A stretch of DNA of 64,000 nucleotides from Ophioceras dolichostomum (lineage: Eukaryota; Ascomycota; Sordariomycetes; Magnaporthales; Ophioceraceae), in contig PYST01000117.1 in the NCBI GenBank assembly GCA_003049485.1, positions 40,803 through 104,802 on the forward strand, written 5' to 3'. Positions within the stretch are counted from its first letter, which is position 1; each line of letters starts with the position of its first letter. Of the stretch, positions 20,854-33,861 are shown one piece after another. The notes beneath the pieces were generated by a model that did not search any database, was not told the DNA's origin, and saw only the letters and a list, made by a program, of their open reading frames with translations. The position numbers were made by a program, and so were the translations under genes.

Positions 20854-23754
20854 ATGCCCGATCAGGGCGGCGATGGCGGCGCCCTCACCCCCCCCTCCCC
20901 GTCTCCCTCCCTGGGCCGCGGATATTGTGACGAGGAGCCCAGCAGAGAGCAGACTGATACGAGCGGGGGCCGCCGTGTATTGCTCGTGATCTACATACAC
21001 GGATACATGGGCAAGGACAGCTCGTTCCAGTCGTTCCCGGCGCACGTCCACGACCTGCTGAAGATGTCGCTGGATACGCACATCATCCACACCAAGATCT
21101 ATCCGAGATACAAGACTTATAAGGCCATTGATGTCGCGAGGGATAACTTCAGCAGGTGGCTTGCTCCCCACGAATCGCCCACGACCGACATCGTCCTGGT
21201 GGGACACTCGATGGGAGGGCTGCTTGCTGCGGACACGGCGCTGCTGGTGTGTCTCCTTTCTCTCGTTCTCTCACACACACACACACACATACCCTTGTCA
21301 CACCGACCATTACCGGGTACCTAATTTGGGGTGAACCCCTGAAGGAATTGAGTGCTGACCTTCGAACCAAACCCCGTGACCGGGCCGTATGTCTCGCGCC
21401 TACAGTCTCCGCACCAAGACGAAGCCGGTAAGCCGTGCAAGCTCAGGCATCGTATTCTTGGGATTTTGTCGTTGGACTCTCCTTTTCTGGGTCTTCACCC
21501 GGGCATCATATCCGCCGGTATCGCCAGCTTGTTCCGCAAGGGGCCTGATTCACAAAAGTCGGCGTCATCACAGTCCATCCCTGATGCCAACGGTAAACTG
21601 TCGCCGGATCCTTCTATCTACAACGACCTGGTTTCGGACATGACGTCGTCGTCCGAGACTCCGGAGAGCTCAACGGCTGCGCTCTCCTACTTCCCCTCCA
21701 ACAACTCCACCTCTCTCAGCACCACTATCAGCCCCGGCTCGAACCCGGCCGCCGAGTCTTTCTCTTCCTCCAACGGCGCCAACAGCAGCAAAAGTCGGCC
21801 GGACCCCTACTACAACCCGCCTTTCTTCAACGACATCATGTTTAAGGACCGAGGGTGGATGAAGAACATGTGGCACTTCGCCAAGAAGCGCAAGATCGAG
21901 GGCTCGAGCCTGATAGAGGCGGCGACGAACCACATAGTGTGCCATCTGCAGTTCGGCAAGGCCCTGACGGACCACCGTGGCCTACACGTGCGGTACCAGA
22001 GCATCCGGCGGCTGGAGGACGTGAACGACCTCTCACCACCCGAGCAGCCGGAAAGGAACGCTAGCGGTGGTGGGGGTGGTGGTGGTCGCCGCGGGCGCAA
22101 CAGAGATAGTGACGGGCAGCCGCACGAAAGGGATGTGCGCGTCCGCTTTGTGAACTACTACACGATATCGACGGGCAGGGCCAAGACGAAGAAGAGCAAG
22201 TCGCTGGTACAGTCACCCACTAGGTCGCCTGCCCGATCTCCCGTCCGTTCGACAGCCAGCTCGCCGGGTCCTTCCCCGCCCTCACACTCACAGGCGCGAT
22301 CACACGAGGGTTCTCCGCCACGAAGCCCTCTTCCCATCAGGCCCCACATGCAGCCTCCCCCTCCTGACCGGCGACTCTTCAACCGCCCCGTGTACGCCCA
22401 TGAGCGCAGGTCACCGCCCTCTGTCCCCTTCCTTAAGCCGGAGCAGCAGCAGAAACTGCAGAATGAGGGACCAAAGCGGGACGGATCTCTGGAGCTCCCG
22501 GACTCAAGGTCGTCCACGCCCCGCATCTCCATCGAGGACCATAGCAATACAGCGAGACCCAAGCTCCTGGAGATCATCTACTCTGACCGCTTCGACAACG
22601 CGATGAACGTGCCCTACGCAACGCCAAACTCGGAAGGATGCCGTAAGGCGGTCGGCCCCTCCGATCTTTCTACAGAGAGCAGCGGCTCGACGCCAGGCAC
22701 GGACACAGGCAGCTCGCCGGACGGCGAAGGGGCAGCTACCGCCACCAGCTATCCGCCGTCAACAGCGGCGTTATCAAGCCAAGCCGTGGCGGCGACGCCC
22801 GTCACAAAATCAGCTGCCGCCCCTGCTCCTGCCCCTAACACGACAGCTCCGGACGACAATAACGACGACCTAGCCCCCATCTCGGAGCTCCCGCCGCCAC
22901 CGCAGGAGCCGCGACTAGCGCAGGACGCAGACGCCGACATGCGGCGGAAGGCGGAGAAGGAGCACAGGCGGGCGATGAAGTCCTACGACCAGGCGGTGAA
23001 GGCGCGCGAGAAGGCCCTCAAAGACCGCGAGAAGACGCTGGAGAGACGGCGGAGGAAGGCGGAGAAGGAGGCGCTTAGGAGGGAGAGGGGTGAGGCGAGG
23101 ATGGAGAAGAAGCGGTTGAGGAAGGAGGAGGGGAGTAAAGGGAAGGGGGATTTTGGTGGTGGTTGTGGTGGAAAGGGGAAGGAGGGGGAGGAGGACGGGA
23201 GAAAGAGTGCTGAGACGGCGGAGAATTCGATGGGAGCAGGGACGACGGGTTCTGCTCGTCGCGTAGTAGATTGTTCCGAGTGTGTTGCCGCAGAAGACTT
23301 CGACGGACAGCAGGAACGACGACAGGCGAAAAAAGCAGATGAGCAGGAGGACCTCGAGCTCCGCCAGGCCGCCGAGCGGGTCGTCATCTCAGCCGGATCT
23401 GGAGTCGGAGCCGGAGCCGAACAGCCCCGCAACCAGAAGCGGCGTGGCATCGGTGGCGACAACGGTCAACAACAACAACAGGAAAAAGCGAAGAAGCCTC
23501 GCAAGTTCTGCACCCTCCCGAAGAAGGTTAACGGCGTCCGCGACTCGGCGTGGGTGGAGGTGTTCATGGAGGGAGTGGACGAGATCGGGGCGCACACGGG
23601 TCTCTTCGTGCCGGGGGCGCCGCACTATGAGAAGCTGGTGGGCGACGTCGGGTCGAGGATCGTGGCGTGGGTGCAGGAGGACGCTTCTAGGAGGGCGGTT
23701 GTTGGTGATGATGATGAGGAGGGGGAGGAGTGTCCGGGCTTTTGTCGCGGTTGA
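20854..23754 (+). CDS. Large serine esterase/lipase-like protein (DUF676 type)
   Basis: The predicted protein has 913 residues. Exons are 20854-21246 and 21406-23754, joined in phase 0. The intron carries a CA microsatellite and an in-frame stop. The N-terminal alpha/beta-hydrolase part shows an oxyanion-type YIHGYMGKDSS at about 47-57 and the nucleophile elbow VGHSMGG with Ser at about 119. It is followed by HRILGILSLDSPFLGLHPG, a motif seen in fungal lipase/serine esterase (DUF676) proteins. The middle 400 residues are low-complexity Ser/Pro/Ala with SR-like repeats (SPTRSPARSPVRS). A charged coiled coil (about KAEKEHRRAMKSYDQ onward) follows. A conserved-looking C-terminus (FCTLPKKVNG and GLFVPGAPHYEKLVGDVG) closes the protein. 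The substrate is unknown; it could act on lipids or as a scaffold. Confidence 0.82.
21272..21289 (+). repeat. CA dinucleotide microsatellite in an intron
   Basis: About nine CA units lie inside the single intron of the esterase gene (21247-21405). Length change here would not affect the protein. Confidence 0.9.
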
Positions 23755-26700
23755 GGAAAGGGCTTCTTTTCGTTTCCTTTACGTTAACTACCTTACCTGC
23801 CTCTCTACCACTTCCCATGCCCGGCCAAATCCTATTCATTTTTTATTATGTCTTTGCTTCACTTCACCTCCCCTTCACTATGACAACATATCATTTTTAA
23901 TGCCTAATCATTTGTATTCTCCGTTGCTTCCTTCACTTTTCCTGGTACCCCGCTGTCTGCCTGCCTGCCAACACAAACAAACAGCCTATACGTCATAGTA
24001 GGATATACCTCTCAACTTGGATTTCGGTGAAGGAGGATAATCTGGAGTGGGATAAGTCCAGATCAGGTCGGACCGGTCCCTGGTCACTGCAGAGGTGCTG
24101 AGGGGGCGACGGTGGCTGGCCGCGCAAGCTTTTGTCATCCTCGTTGTCGTCTCTCTGTTGTTCCTCTAGCTAAATACCCCCTAAGAATAGAGATTGTAAA
24201 TTGCATAGATACGAAGGAAAGGGTAAATAGGTGTTGCAAGATACCTAGGTAGAAACAAACGAGAGAGTGAGAGCCTGCCTTATTCAAAATATCCAGCTGC
24301 CCAGCAGCCAGCTTTGAGGGACGGAAAGGAAGGATTTACCCGTATGACATGAATTTTATGCGGTTCTAGAATAGAACAAAAGAACAAGACACTACCTCCC
24401 TACCTACCTACCACCTACCTACCTACCTACCTAAGCACTCCGTATTTTGCCGTTGATTGCCCGTTCAGCCAGCAGGTCAGCCAGCCAGTCAGGAAACCAC
24501 AAGCTACCTACCTACCCAGGTGGCGGCGTCTTCGCCGCTCGCCTGTTCAGGTGAGGTGGAGATAAGGAAAATAAGGAGACAAAGGATTAGGAAAGGATGT
24601 TTCCCGTATGTAAGGGCGGCGGCGGGCGGGTGGGGGGCCAAAAAGGCTTGCTTCGACGTGCATACTTACCTTCTTCACTTGATGCCATGGGCGCTTAAGT
24701 TCTGCCGTGCTGCCGCGCTATGTGGCCCTGCACTACGGTATGACAAGCGCTGACCGACCGGTGAGGGTGAGACGACTTTGCCTTTATCTTGTGTTGATGT
24801 GTTCGAGAAAGTACGGCCGAGCCTTGCCTACATGTGTTTTCTCTGGCTTGATTGTTTTTGCGAAACGGGACCATCGCCTCCACCCATCTTGACGAGTTTT
24901 GCGTTCAGATTTCATCGGCTAGAAGGCATTCCGTCGGTAGGTACCTAGGCATTGCGCCTCGAAGGAAGACGGTCAGCCCCTAAAGTACCGAGCTGTGCCT
25001 GGCAGCGTCGTGGGCCACGTTGCAAGAGCCTCTCCCTTTAATTCCAAAGAGGGCCCCCAATTTCTGCGTAGGATGAAGAAGGGAGGACCGCCGGCTCGGG
25101 TCCGTGTGCTTGTCGATCACCCTAGCGTAGAAAGCTCTGTCGGCCGGTTCCTAGTCCGGGACCACCGGGACTTTTTTTGTATGATAGATCTCGTCCTCTA
25201 CTGCCTCCCTCTCAGGAGGAAGGCAAGATACAACTACGTAATTTTAGCCAGGACGACAGCCCATCCATGGTAAACTGTGGCGGGCGTTGGGCAGTGGTGC
25301 GAGCCTCAGGAAATCACAGTCGTACCGAGTCTGGGGGACATTTCCGCCGAAGTGATGAAAGTGATGATGGTTGCAGTGGTGAGGCGGCCCAGCAAGGCGA
25401 GCCTCCAACGCGCTCCGGGTTTCCCGATCTCGAACGTGCTACAGCCGCCGCCACAGAGAGCCTACCGTTCGGAAATACTACGGCGCTCAAGGTGGCATCA
25501 TGGACATAGAGGAAATTCCCGACTCCTGATGTGACAGTCAGGCATTCATGGAGGGAAGCTACGACGACGATGGTGGTGTCGCAGCAGCGAACGCGTTGAT
25601 ATCTCTTTCGGGTGTTGTTGGTGCTGTCTTGGAAATATCGGGACCGGGATAGGAAATGCGGGCGAGCGATAGTCCCCACTCAAACCCCCAAGGTAGTAGC
25701 AGCTGCGGCGTGGGGAATTGCACAATCACAACTCCAACCTGGGAACAAGGTGATGGGAACCCTGTCGCGATTTCGTGATTGTGATTTGAAAAGGTCAATA
25801 CTTCCGGGATGTCGTGGGAGGCATTGCCTCTGAACTGTGCATTGTAGATGCTTCATCCGTTGTGCATCACAGTCACACGTTGGTTGGGGTCCCAAATATA
25901 TCGTTAAATCCGGTCACATCGCTCTTTACGGAAACATGCATCGAGTATTCGTACAGTCGCGGTGGATTGCTTGAGGTCAACGAGGTACAGAGTTTAGAAC
26001 AGCATTCTTCCTGACTGTAGGAAAAGGTTGCGCTACTGGACGGCTGGCATGCGGAAGGATTCGGTGGCAGCACAAGCACAACAGGTCCAGTTCGATTTGT
26101 GTCCGACCCTCGATGCAGGTCCGACGTTGTCCTCACACTGGTGGTGGGTGCCTTTTAATATCCGGGGCTTGGCTCGGCCTACGTACCACTCACTATAATT
26201 CGTGTCCCATGCTCGATACCTCTGAATACGAATCCGTTGCAGCAAGCCCACGCCAACGTTCGACACTAAAATGGCCTCGTCGCACACCTTCCAATTGAAC
26301 TGTTACCGAGTGCAGCAGATTTCGGACGACCTGTCAACTAATGGGCTTCCATCCTGTGGTGTAATTGCAAATAGGGGTCGCTAGCAACTCGAATGTCTTT
26401 CAAGATCAAGACGCCCCTGCTAGTGGACACTGTAAGAGACGACGACAGCAAGCACACATCCATAGCGCCCCAATTGAAATGCTGCCCGCGTCCGCTGATG
26501 TCATTTTTCGTTCCTGGTGAACATCTGGATCAGAATCAAGACCTCGCAAAGCACTCGCAAGAGGCTGCTAGCGTTCGCAAGCAGCTCGCTGGAGCCTCTC
26601 TCCAGCAGTCTGAGATTAGCGGGTGGGGATTTTAGTGGACTTTGATGCCTGTGTGGGGGAATCTGCAGAGGCCAGAAATGGCACACTGGCCACCGACCAG

Positions 26701-27685
26701 CTGTTCGTATCGGGCCAAACGTGGGACCCAGCAGTTGTGATTGGGTGATAGGCAATGAAGCGAGATTACCGTCCATCGCTCAACTGGGCGACGACGTAGC
26801 AAGGTCACTCTGCCCAATTTTAATTATTTTTATCGCGTTTGTTCATATTGAAGAAGCCGGGTGTCGCCTGTCTTTTCCGTGTCTTTCCTCTTTCCTCTCT
26901 CTTTTTGCTGGTGGCTGTTTGCTGTTGCACCTTCTTTCCTCACGGCGCCGGCCACCGACTTGTCGCTGTTGTTGTCGGATTGGATTTGGACGACGACGGC
27001 TAGGAAAAGAGAAAAGAGAGAGAGGGGAGAAGAGCCAGGAGGAATACAGATCACGAAAAGCAGGGGGCCCCGAACACCACCGCCGACGAATCCCGAATCC
27101 GACTTGCACGTCTTTTTGGCAGGGGCAATTTTTGGTGGGCATTCCGCCAGGGGATAAGCAAGGCGGAAGAAGAGGACGAACGTGACCACAGACGACCCTC
27201 GCGAGGCGCGGTCACGCCCCCATCGTTCGTTTTCCGCAAGGCGCAGGAATATTGGCTTTTTGGCTTTTTGAAGGAGCAGTGGGGGAAAGGAAGCAGATCA
27301 AGCAGGCAGACGCAGACAAGCAACCGAGCAGGATTGTTTTCTTGCGAGTCTGACTGCCGGGACGGGATCCTTCCAGGGACTTCTTTGTGGTGATGACGAC
27401 AACGACTCCGAAGACGATACGTATCACGACGAGAACAATGGACAGCCTCGACCTAGCTTCCATAACCGCCACCGCAAACGCAACATAGCGAAGAACCATT
27501 GGACTTTCTGCAAGCCCAGCCCCTCATTCTGTAGCGGCCGCAGCCCGCATCCCGCGCCAGCTCGAGCTGCGCGTCAACACATCCATCCCGAGAGGCTGGA
27601 TACGAAACGGGCGGATCGGCGATCCGTACCGAACAACCACACTCGTTTTTAAAAACAGCAAAGCTTTTCAGCTCCGCCACGCGCG
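23755..27685. other. 3.9-kb gene-poor spacer
   Basis: No supported gene on either strand. The left part (23755-24000) is a T-rich 3' flank of the esterase gene. A CTAC tetranucleotide run and several TACCTAGGTA-type palindromes lie between 24240 and 24950. From 25000 to 26700 there are only short conflicting frames. The right end is the promoter and leader of the single-pass membrane protein gene. Confidence 0.5.
24399..24433 (+). repeat. CTAC/CCTA tetranucleotide microsatellite
   Basis: CCTA units are repeated about eight times with small interruptions. Similar CCTA or TAGG steps recur just downstream at about 24503-24515. Confidence 0.85.
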
Positions 27686-29711
27686 ATGACTAACCACGCC
27701 CACGGGTCTTCACTCCTTCAGGCACGCAGCTCTCATCTTCACCGTCACTCCCTTGCACACAAGAAGACGAGCGGCGCCATTGCTGCCGGATCAGACGCAG
27801 ACGCAGATGTAGACGCAGCCACAGACGTCGATCAGCATGAACATCATCGTCACCGTCACCACCACCACACTCACTTACACGGCGAGTTCCACCACAACCG
27901 CCACCAGCATATCCACAACCAGCACCAGCCAACAGGCCAGCAACAACAAGAACAACAACAGCAGCAGCAGCAGCAGCAGGAGTCGGAGCAGGAGCTAGGG
28001 CAAGAGCAGCAAGAAGGGCAGCAGCAAGAGCTCCGGCGCCGGCAGTTCATCGAGGACCTGATTGTCACCCATGTAGTCCAGACCGTCTCGGTCATCCAGT
28101 ACGTCGACGGGACGGGCGCGACCCTCGACGTCTCCACCATCTTCTCGCCGCCGACGACTCACCTCGTCGACCAGATCGCAGGCCTCACGGTGGACGCCTC
28201 CGACCTGATCGACGGCATCACGCATCCGACGCTCTCCGTCCCCGGCGACGACTCGTCATCGTCCACCGGGAGCAGCCCGCTGCCCTTGGAGACGACCCCT
28301 GGGTCAACGAATTCGTTGACGTCCGCTCCTTCCATTTCATTATCATCACCTTCTGGTTCCCCTGCGTTTTCGGGTGCTTCGAACTCGACTTGTACGTGTA
28401 ATCCCTCCCCTCTCATTTTCCTAACCCAGCATGAGGTCCTCTGGTGGGTTGTTGCGTGAAGGCGGACAATCTGTTCCGTTGGCTTTTGTGGCCCGCCAAT
28501 CAATCTCCCCCTCCCCTGGTCGATGAGACTGACTAACGTGGGAACCCCAACAAACAGCTTTTACCCCCAAAATTTTGAGCAATAGCACGCTCAGCCCTTC
28601 GTTTCTGAACTCTTCTACTTCCACGACGTCCTCTTCTTCCACCTCATCTTCTTCGTCTTCCTCTCTCACCTCGACGACGTTTCTTTTCTCCAGCACAGAT
28701 GTAGTCGCGACGACGACGATCCTGGGCGATGCCGGCGCTGGCGGCGCGGGCGGCGGCGCGGGCGTAGGCACCGAACCCACCGCCGCCGCCACTACCAGCG
28801 CAGGGTCTGGGGGGAGCCCGCCCCAGACCCCGACCAGCACCGTCGTGGGCAGCGTGGTCGGCAGCATCTGCGGCCTGGCCCTCATCGTTTTCGCGGCGGT
28901 GTTCTTCCTGAAGTGGAAGAAGCGGCGGGGCAACGGCGTTAGGCTGACGGGCGGCGACGGCGACGGCGACTGGGGTAACACTCGCGCCCTGCCTGCAGGC
29001 TCGTCGTCTTCGCCTGCGCCTGGTTCGAGGAGAAGCCGCGGCTTCTCGCAGCGCATGTCGGAGCGCGGATTGCCTTTCGCTATCCCGGCCACGCTTGCTG
29101 CGCTGTCGGGCACCGCTGGTGGTGGCGGCAGTAGGGGCGGCGCCATCACGGAGGGTCCTGGCGGTAGCGGTGGCGGCGGCGGTGGTGGTGACGGCAGCGG
29201 CGGCAGTACCTCGGGCGGGGGTGGTGGTGGTGGGGAGCGCGGCTTCTACCGCGTGTCAGGCAGGAAACTGCCGTCGGTGCTGCATCACGGAGGCGACGGC
29301 TACTCGGTCCCCACGCCGCCGCTGCAGAACGAGCAGCAGCCGCACCCGGTGTTCCTGGGCCACGAGCGCAACGACAGCTCCCTCAGCGGCGCGTCCTTCT
29401 ACAGGGACTCTCAGGGTAACTTCTTCGGCGGCATCGGCTCTGAAGCGGGAGGAGTAGTAGGAGGAGGAGTAGGTGGAGGACCAGGGGGCAAGCAACTTCC
29501 CACGCCGCGCCTCGCTGTGGGCTCTCCCATGCGGCCCGACAGCGGCGTGCCCGTCATGCAGCCCGGGCCGGCGCGCACGCCGGTTACGGAGCACATCAAC
29601 TCGAGTCCTGGGCTGACGCCGCCGCCGAGTAGGGATCCGCTTGGGAGGAGCCATTCCTCGCAGGATGGGTCGAGGGGTTCTGGGTCGAGATTTATGGAGG
29701 ATATAAGATGA
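27686..29711 (+). CDS. Ser/Thr-rich single-pass membrane protein
   Basis: The predicted protein has 619 residues, with exons 27686-28391 and 28558-29711 (phase 1; branch point GACTAAC, acceptor CAG). The N-terminal part is His-rich (HEHHRHRHHHHTHLHG) and then Gln-rich. Next comes a short ordered-looking segment, RRQFIEDLIVTHVVQTVSVI to STIF, and a long Ser/Thr/Pro stretch likely to be O-glycosylated. One transmembrane helix at about 332-357 (SVVGSICGLALIVFAAVFFL) is followed by a basic stop-transfer KWKKRR and a Gly/Ser-rich cytosolic tail. The architecture resembles Mid2/Wsc-like surface sensors, but no WSC or other named domain is seen. No cleavable signal peptide is visible at this start, so an upstream exon may be missing. 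Function unknown. Confidence 0.75.
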
Positions 29712-30849
29712 TTTCTCGGGCTGTTTTGAGTGCAAGTAAAGCAGAAGGCTATATATGGCTGTGCGGGACGGTCGGATACCTTTCCCTATACCCAGTTCTG
29801 TCCCCCCGTCGGCCCCTCCGAACGGCCGGCCCATCTAGGGACATATCAACTCCCCTAGGTGCCTACTACCTATCTCACTACCAATATCTGCTTTCCTACC
29901 TATCTTTATCTGCCTGAACCTCTCTGGCACCTATACCTATCTCAGATAAGGGACGTACACCTGCCAACTTCACGACATCTTTTGTACATATGTGTCTTGC
30001 CATCTACCCTATACACCAACCATAATGTTTTACCTAGTTAAGTTTTTGTTCACGGGGACTCGGAGGGGTTCTCGGGACACCATACCCACCTAACCTACCT
30101 GTGCATATGGTTCGGCGTCCACTTCTTTCGATATGTATTTTTTTTTCCTCCCTTCTATTTTCGGTTGTGGATTTATACAACGTTGGATAGCTAACCTACA
30201 CTACCTTACATACATTTGGTTTCTTGGCTCTCTTATTGGTCCCGGGACTCTGCGATATGCGATGTCGAGAGGATTGATACGTCACTTTTTCAGGCGTACC
30301 GACACATCCTGCAGGCCGACGCGCCCCCCGGCCACGCGGTGCAGTTTTCCAAGCCCGCACAATGAATTGTGCGCGGGACTTGCTCCGTGCCGCGTTCCGG
30401 GGGCTCGGCGCAGAGATGACTACGAGTGCGTCCGGCACACTATCTGGTTGGTTCCTCCAGGCGGCCGGCGAGCAGCGCGGCCTTGAGTACCGCCGCACAC
30501 CCAAAAACCCTGCTGCGTCTTTTGGGAGCGCCTTCCTAAGAGCTTCCTAAGAAGCCCGCTCCTCTCTGCCAGGCTGTTTGTTTTCAATGGCACAGATCAG
30601 CGCCAGTGGGCTGCCGGCCTGCCGGAGGGAGGTGCCAAGGCATCGGGCGCTAGCATCGGAAGGATGACCGTATCCCAGAACTAAGGTTCGCGCACTATGT
30701 ACGACAGAACTATTGCCATGCTCAATGACTCCATGGGTCTTTGCCTTTGCATCCCCCTGTGATACCAGACCACCTGACCCCAGAACCAATGCATAATGCA
30801 TTCCTCTCCGCGCAACGCCGATGAAAAAGAGAAATGAGAAGAGTTGGCC
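29712..30849. other. Spacer between convergent genes
   Basis: This should hold the 3' ends of the single-pass protein gene (+) and the GPI protein gene (-). It is T-rich with CCTACC steps at about 29860-30100. A short direct repeat (cttcctaagagcttcctaag) sits at about 30531. No gene is supported. Confidence 0.5.
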
Positions 30850-32418
30850 TTATACAGATCGAACAAGGGCGATAGCAATCGAGACCAAAGAGAATAGGGG
30901 CCTCAAAGACTTGTTGATACTCCTCCAGAGCAAGGTGTCTAGTTAGTCCACGACGTACAAGTCTTCGATGCAGGCATGGCAGGCGTGAAAGAATTAACTC
31001 ACCTGTTATGCAACAAAGACGGGGCCGTACTCCGCACTGGCGATACTATGGCTGATGGAGCCTCCTTAGCGGTGGTATTTATGGATGGGATTGAGCCGCT
31101 GACGCCCCGGATGCCAGTAATAGTAGCACCCCCGACGCCAGTGCTTGTGCTAGTGCTATTCGAATGGACGGACAGTGGTGACCCAGACAGGACCGGGCCG
31201 CCGAGGGCTGCGCCGGCGAAGTTGCCCGGACCGACGAGAATGTACTGCCCGTCGAGCTGTCTAATGTTTGGAATAACTATCCTCGATGCGACCGAGTCGA
31301 AGGTTCCTCCGTTCAGGATGGTGAAGGGCTGGGAGGCTGTCGATGTCAGGGGGCGCTTGGCCACGCGGATCGAGGTGGCCTCGACTTGCCCGAGCATTCG
31401 GCGGTTGACTGTCGCGGGTATGCATGAGCAGACGCCTTTTTCTCTCTCAAAGAGTATCTCAAAGAGCTTGTTGTTGTAGTATGGGAAATCTCGTCTGGAA
31501 ACGACGTACTTGGGAACATGACGGTAGAGGTCAACGCAACCCCAGGGTCGCTGGTGTTAACAACCCACGCAAACGAATTGACGGCCCCAACGCCCGCCGA
31601 CAGCGCCGCCCTCGCATCCCCAAACTTCAGCTCGACGTTCATCCTGACGTTCCGACCCGCCACGGTCGAGAACCGCAGGCCGTCGATGAACTCCGCCTCC
31701 TGCCTCCCGCCGCTCGTCACGTTGACCGTCCTCGTCTCCCCCTGGCCGTACTGCACGAAGATGTTGGTCTCGTCGATGCTCGTCCTGCCCAGGAGCATGT
31801 ACTCGCCGTCGAGCGACGTCATCTTGATGATGCGCGCGAAGTTCTCGGTGCGGTGCACGTTGCGGGTCCCCTCGTCGACGACCCACGACGCGCCGTCGGC
31901 GGACAGCACGCCGACGTACGTGTTGGCGTCCAGCACGCCTGCGCCCGCGAGCAACTCGGCCGTGTAGGGGATCTCGACCTTGGCGATCAGGTCGGAGGCG
32001 CCCGACTCGTTGAGGCGGATGACCCACGAGTAGGGCGAGAGCGAGACGAAGCCCTCGCCCGTCGAGCCGGTCACGAAGGTGCCGGGCAGGGGGGACTTGT
32101 TCGCGGTCACGGTGACGGTGCGGGCGCGGGGGGAGAAGAGGTCGAGGACGAGGCCGTCGGCGAAGTCGATGTCGGTGCGTTCCATCTATGGGGTACGTCA
32201 CGCGGTTGGTGGTTAGCCTTGAGATCATGGTGACTGACCGTCCGGGGTCATGGGAAGTGGACGTCGTGAGGGGGATCTCTTACCGAGCCAAGGATAGGGA
32301 CCACATCGCCAAAGGTAGGAAGCTTCTCCGCCGGAGCTGTTGTCGATCCATTCTGGGCCCAGGATGTGGATGCCCAGAGGCCAAGAATGGAGGCGACGGC
32401 CGTCACGGTGTTGATCAT
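30850..32418 (-). CDS. Predicted secreted, probably GPI-anchored surface protein with two related modules
   Basis: The predicted protein has 429 residues. Minus-strand exons are 32418-32284, 32185-31510, 31408-31003 and 30922-30850; all phases agree. The N-terminus MINTVTAVASILGLWASTSWAQ is a good signal peptide. Two beta-rich modules are seen, each ending in an SLDGEYMLLG or QLDGQYILVG motif, followed by a Ser/Thr tail. At the end of exon 3 the frame meets TGA, but that TGA lies inside a perfect GTGAGT donor. Splicing over 80 bases (branch point GACTAAC, acceptor GAG) adds a hydrophobic tail PLFSLVSIAIALVRSV, typical of a GPI-attachment signal. If that last intron is not used, the protein ends at 30999 with LLHNR. 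I recognise no named family. Confidence 0.72.
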
Positions 32419-33861
32419 CTTCTTGGCCAATAATACCAAGACAATATATGATATTCCGCACGGATAGACTGGTTCTAGAAGAGCAGACCAGCTGCGCAAC
32501 GCCAAAGTTGGGAGGGACGGATTTTATGCGCACACTTGGGACGGTTCTTCCGTAGACAGCAGCGGTTCAGATCATGACCCAGACTTTATTTATGAGAAAA
32601 AGCGATGGCTTCTCCCCATCCATCATCCATCATCCCCTCCGTCACCCCCCTTTACTGCCTTCAGATCACGGCCAGTCTCAGGAGGGCAGGCAGGGCGGTT
32701 AGACCGTTTGGCGCTACCTGCCATCGCGACGCCACTAGTTCAGGCCAACAACCATCGCGAAGTGGCTCGAAACCCAAAGAGACCGGATGGTCACGGAGCG
32801 TGTTCACACTCCAGGAGGGAATACACACCTCCTGAGGACCTTTGGGTAAAAGGGAAACGATCGGCAGCCACGTCCCTGGCTTCCCCCAGCGCAACCAACG
32901 GGAACTTGACACCGCTTCGCCCCAACGAACAGATAGGCCTACTGATAGGCCCGTCGGATGCTTACGACATACATAGAGAGCAAACAGGCATTCCGTGGAA
33001 TGTGTTCCCCCGCCCCCCAAAACACATCACGATGTTTGATCCCCTGCTCCCCCCCTCACTGCCCCAACTGCCGGAGGCGAGGAGAGAAGAAACTTAAGCG
33101 AGGTCTAGACCATCTGCCCAGACAGATCATCCCAGCCCCTTTCCATCTGTGTGGGGTCCGGAAGTTTCGACAAGCCGCGTCCCGGCAGGAAACGGCTGGG
33201 GCGACCCGGTTCGGTGTGTTGCAGACCTGAGCACGGCCGGCCAATCAGCGGGGGTTCCTATCTAGGAGTTATCGGAGGTATCGGAATAAGGAGGCAAGGG
33301 TCTTGTTCGCTCGACGACGACGACTTAGCCTGACGCAGGCGTCTGATGAACCATGCACCTACCATGCAGCCAGCCCATGAACCATGCGGCAGCAGCACCA
33401 CGGCGACGAGCTCTCTGCCGTTGAAGGCTGTTTGTATGAAAGGAACAGAACGGTGTAGGATCGTTGAAAGAACCAAGAGATCTAAGCCGGATCCTGATCC
33501 CTGCTCTCACGTGATATCCCGCGTGGCGGCTTGGCGACGGCTCAGCGAGCCGAGCCGTCTTGTCCTGACTTGGCCGACGATCGGCTATCGGCTTGGCGAC
33601 TCGGGGGGAGAAGGGACGCCAAAACGTGGCAGAAGAAAAGAAAGCTTAGCGGTCTATGCAAGCTCCGGGGATGGTTCTGATCTAGGTACCTATCTAGATA
33701 TTGTATCGTCTCTAGTATCTATCCAGTCTATGTATGTGCCAACCGAAATATGTCCATATTTACACTCCGCGCAGGAGCTGGTGGTAGTCCTCCGCCCACC
33801 ACCAAACTCAAAAACCCGGGCGTTCCCAGGCCGCTGTGGCTCACGGCCGGCCGGCCGGCTC
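32419..33861. other. Spacer; no supported gene
   Basis: This lies between the start of the GPI protein gene and the 3' end of the DHA1 transporter gene (both minus strand). It holds the GPI protein gene's promoter. Palindromic TCTAGGTACCTA/TATCTAGATA steps occur at about 33680-33700. No coding frame is supported. Confidence 0.5.

Noticed and set aside
31424..32233. Plus-strand frame of 269 codons opposite the GPI protein
   Set aside because: Antisense shadow of GC-rich exon 2; Arg/Val/Asp/Gly-rich with no domain.
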